This document shows, piece by piece, positions 63,019 to 64,000 of a stretch of DNA of 64,000 nt. How positions within the stretch are numbered: the first letter of the stretch is position 1; each line of letters opens with the position of its first letter. Both the position numbers and the translations under genes were made by a program. Source of the stretch: Phytophthora colocasiae (lineage: Eukaryota > Oomycota > Peronosporomycetes > Peronosporales > Peronosporaceae). The stretch is from assembly GCA_018806915.1 (NCBI GenBank), contig JAGKQI010000022.1, forward strand, positions 124,001 to 188,000. Reading direction: 5' to 3'. Under the pieces are notes generated by a model. That model saw only the letters and a list, made by a program, of their open reading frames with translations, was not told the DNA's origin and ran no database searches.

Positions 63019-64000
63019 GTACTGTTTCCGCTGGCGAAGGAATTACGCTACGCTGCTCCATTCCATTCCCTTGATCAAATGCATGGTATCAATAAGTTCT
63101 GCAGGTGCAATTTCCGATTCAGCATCAGACGAATTTGACCTATCTGTTTCGTCAACTGCTTCGGTAATGCCCGAGACATCAACTCCAGCCCCACTATGTT
63201 CACGCAGTCCATTTCGCACGGTTTCCTTCCAGGTGCGAAGAGCAGACAAAAACGCTGGGCTGGACAACCCAGATAAATACTCCATGACTGGCTCAAATAC
63301 CGCTTTAGCGTAGCAATATTTTTCCTCAGCAGACAGAACAACTACATTGGCTCGCTCTCGACGGCGGATTTTCACGTAAACAATGCCGCGTTTGGTCTTG
63401 TGTCGTTGAATGCTGCGCTTGGGGCTCCTAGAAGTACATTTGTTTCGGTCCTTTATCAGTGTTGCTGTTTGGGTTGCTTCAAATGTTGCTTCTTGGGTTG
63501 CTTCAAATGTTGCTTCTTGGGTTGCATCTGTAGCGTCTTGGGTTGTTAAGGTCCGCGGTGATTCTTCAACTCTCTCGTTAGGAACGCTAGGTTGCGTTAA
63601 ACCGTCATGAGTAAATGAGTCGACAGCTACTTTCATCGTGTCTTGAACGTCTACAGAAGTGAAGAAATGCCTTCTAACGAACTCGTTCTCCATGTCGGCC
63701 ATTGCCAGCATATCCCACCACAAAGCAATTTAGCAGACGGCGGTAGATTTTCAAATCGATGGACACACTGGGCAATATACATCAGGTGCTGGCATGGCAG
63801 GTGGTGGCTACAGTAGAACAGACAGCTGCAGGACCACTGGAAGTCATTACAGGTGTACGTATGGCCCCGCGTACAAATTTTCCACTCTCCCAAAACTCCA
63901 CTGTTCTTCGTGCAAACTGTATCCGCCAAGTACACCACGAAGTAGTCCCATTGGGAACGAACTTTAGCCATGCAATAGTCACTCAGGTGCTTCGATACTC
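63019..64000 (-). pseudogene. MULE-like gene, 5' half with SWIM zinc finger
   Basis: The gene enters from beyond 64000 (frame open upstream of the ATG at 63971). It has a SWIM finger with the pattern CXCXnCXH (WSCSCLFYC--HLPCQH), which in MULE transposases follows the catalytic core. A frame change near 63720 separates it from a second part (WWDMLAMADMENEFVRRHFF, then a Thr/Glu/Ala repeat, then RHKTKRGIVYVKIRRRERA). That frame ends in TAA just before the gypsy insertion at 63018. The other half, with the C48 peptidase, is at 39725-41279. The DDE transposase core itself would be outside the window. Confidence 0.7.
63471..63530 (-). repeat. 24-bp coding tandem repeat in the MULE-like gene
   Basis: The unit gggttgcttcaaatgttgcttctt is repeated twice plus a part, coding on the minus strand for EATFEATQ repeats. 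Confidence 0.9.

Noticed and set aside
1..64000. tRNA, rRNA, CRISPR arrays or bacterial operons
   Set aside because: None was seen; the apparent tRNA-like sequence at 42686 is the complement of a tRNA end used as a primer site.

Overview
The window is nuclear DNA of a Phytophthora-like oomycete (Peronosporales). The evidence is a dense tandem array of SWEET sugar transporters, short introns (58-94 bp), host genes preceded by the oomycete Inr/FPR core promoter (TCAYTYY followed by CAWTTTNN), ankyrin repeats of the W-L type, a MULE-like gene carrying SWIM and C48 (Ulp1-like) domains, and several LTR retrotransposon families. No bacterial features, rRNA, tRNA or CRISPR were seen.

Layout. 1-4443: 3' end of a Ty3/gypsy element (copy 1). 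4444-5673: remains of an old copia element. 5674-9683: a complete but broken copia element with the target duplication AACAG. 10499-16720 and 22790-25001: four members of a gene family I do not recognise, marked by the motif CFPHCCPEHV. Only the last (22790-25001) is intact; two carry frameshifts and one is a C-terminal stub. 18605-20421: an ankyrin-repeat gene broken by two frameshifts. 25379-37275: eleven SWEET genes, seven intact and four decayed. 37592-39011: a secreted histidine acid phosphatase. 39268-39630: a small coiled-coil ORF. 39725-41279 and 63019-64000: two halves of one MULE-like gene, split by a nested insertion.

The nested insertion is a chromodomain Ty3/gypsy element (copy 2, 41280-63018, target duplication GTAC). 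Its 3' LTR was later hit by an unrelated gypsy element (copy 3, 54796-62787, target duplication TATTC). Copy 2 carries the usual gag, protease, RT, RNase H and integrase, an extra archaea-like RNase H, a chromodomain and three zinc knuckles. All pol genes here contain frameshifts, so none looks autonomous.

Three observations stand out. First, all three gypsy elements carry a long ORF in antisense between pol and the 3' LTR. In copies 1 and 2 it is the same coiled-coil plus globular protein, and in copies 2 and 3 it sits behind a sequence matching the host core promoter. Second, each of two element families is saturated with its own short motif: GATC in gypsy copies 1 and 2, and AACGGT/ACCGTT in the copia element. 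Third, most SWEETs, across three sequence subtypes, end in a shared short motif, S-P-x-[YF]-x-A-x-x-S-P. Counts and motif matches were made by eye.
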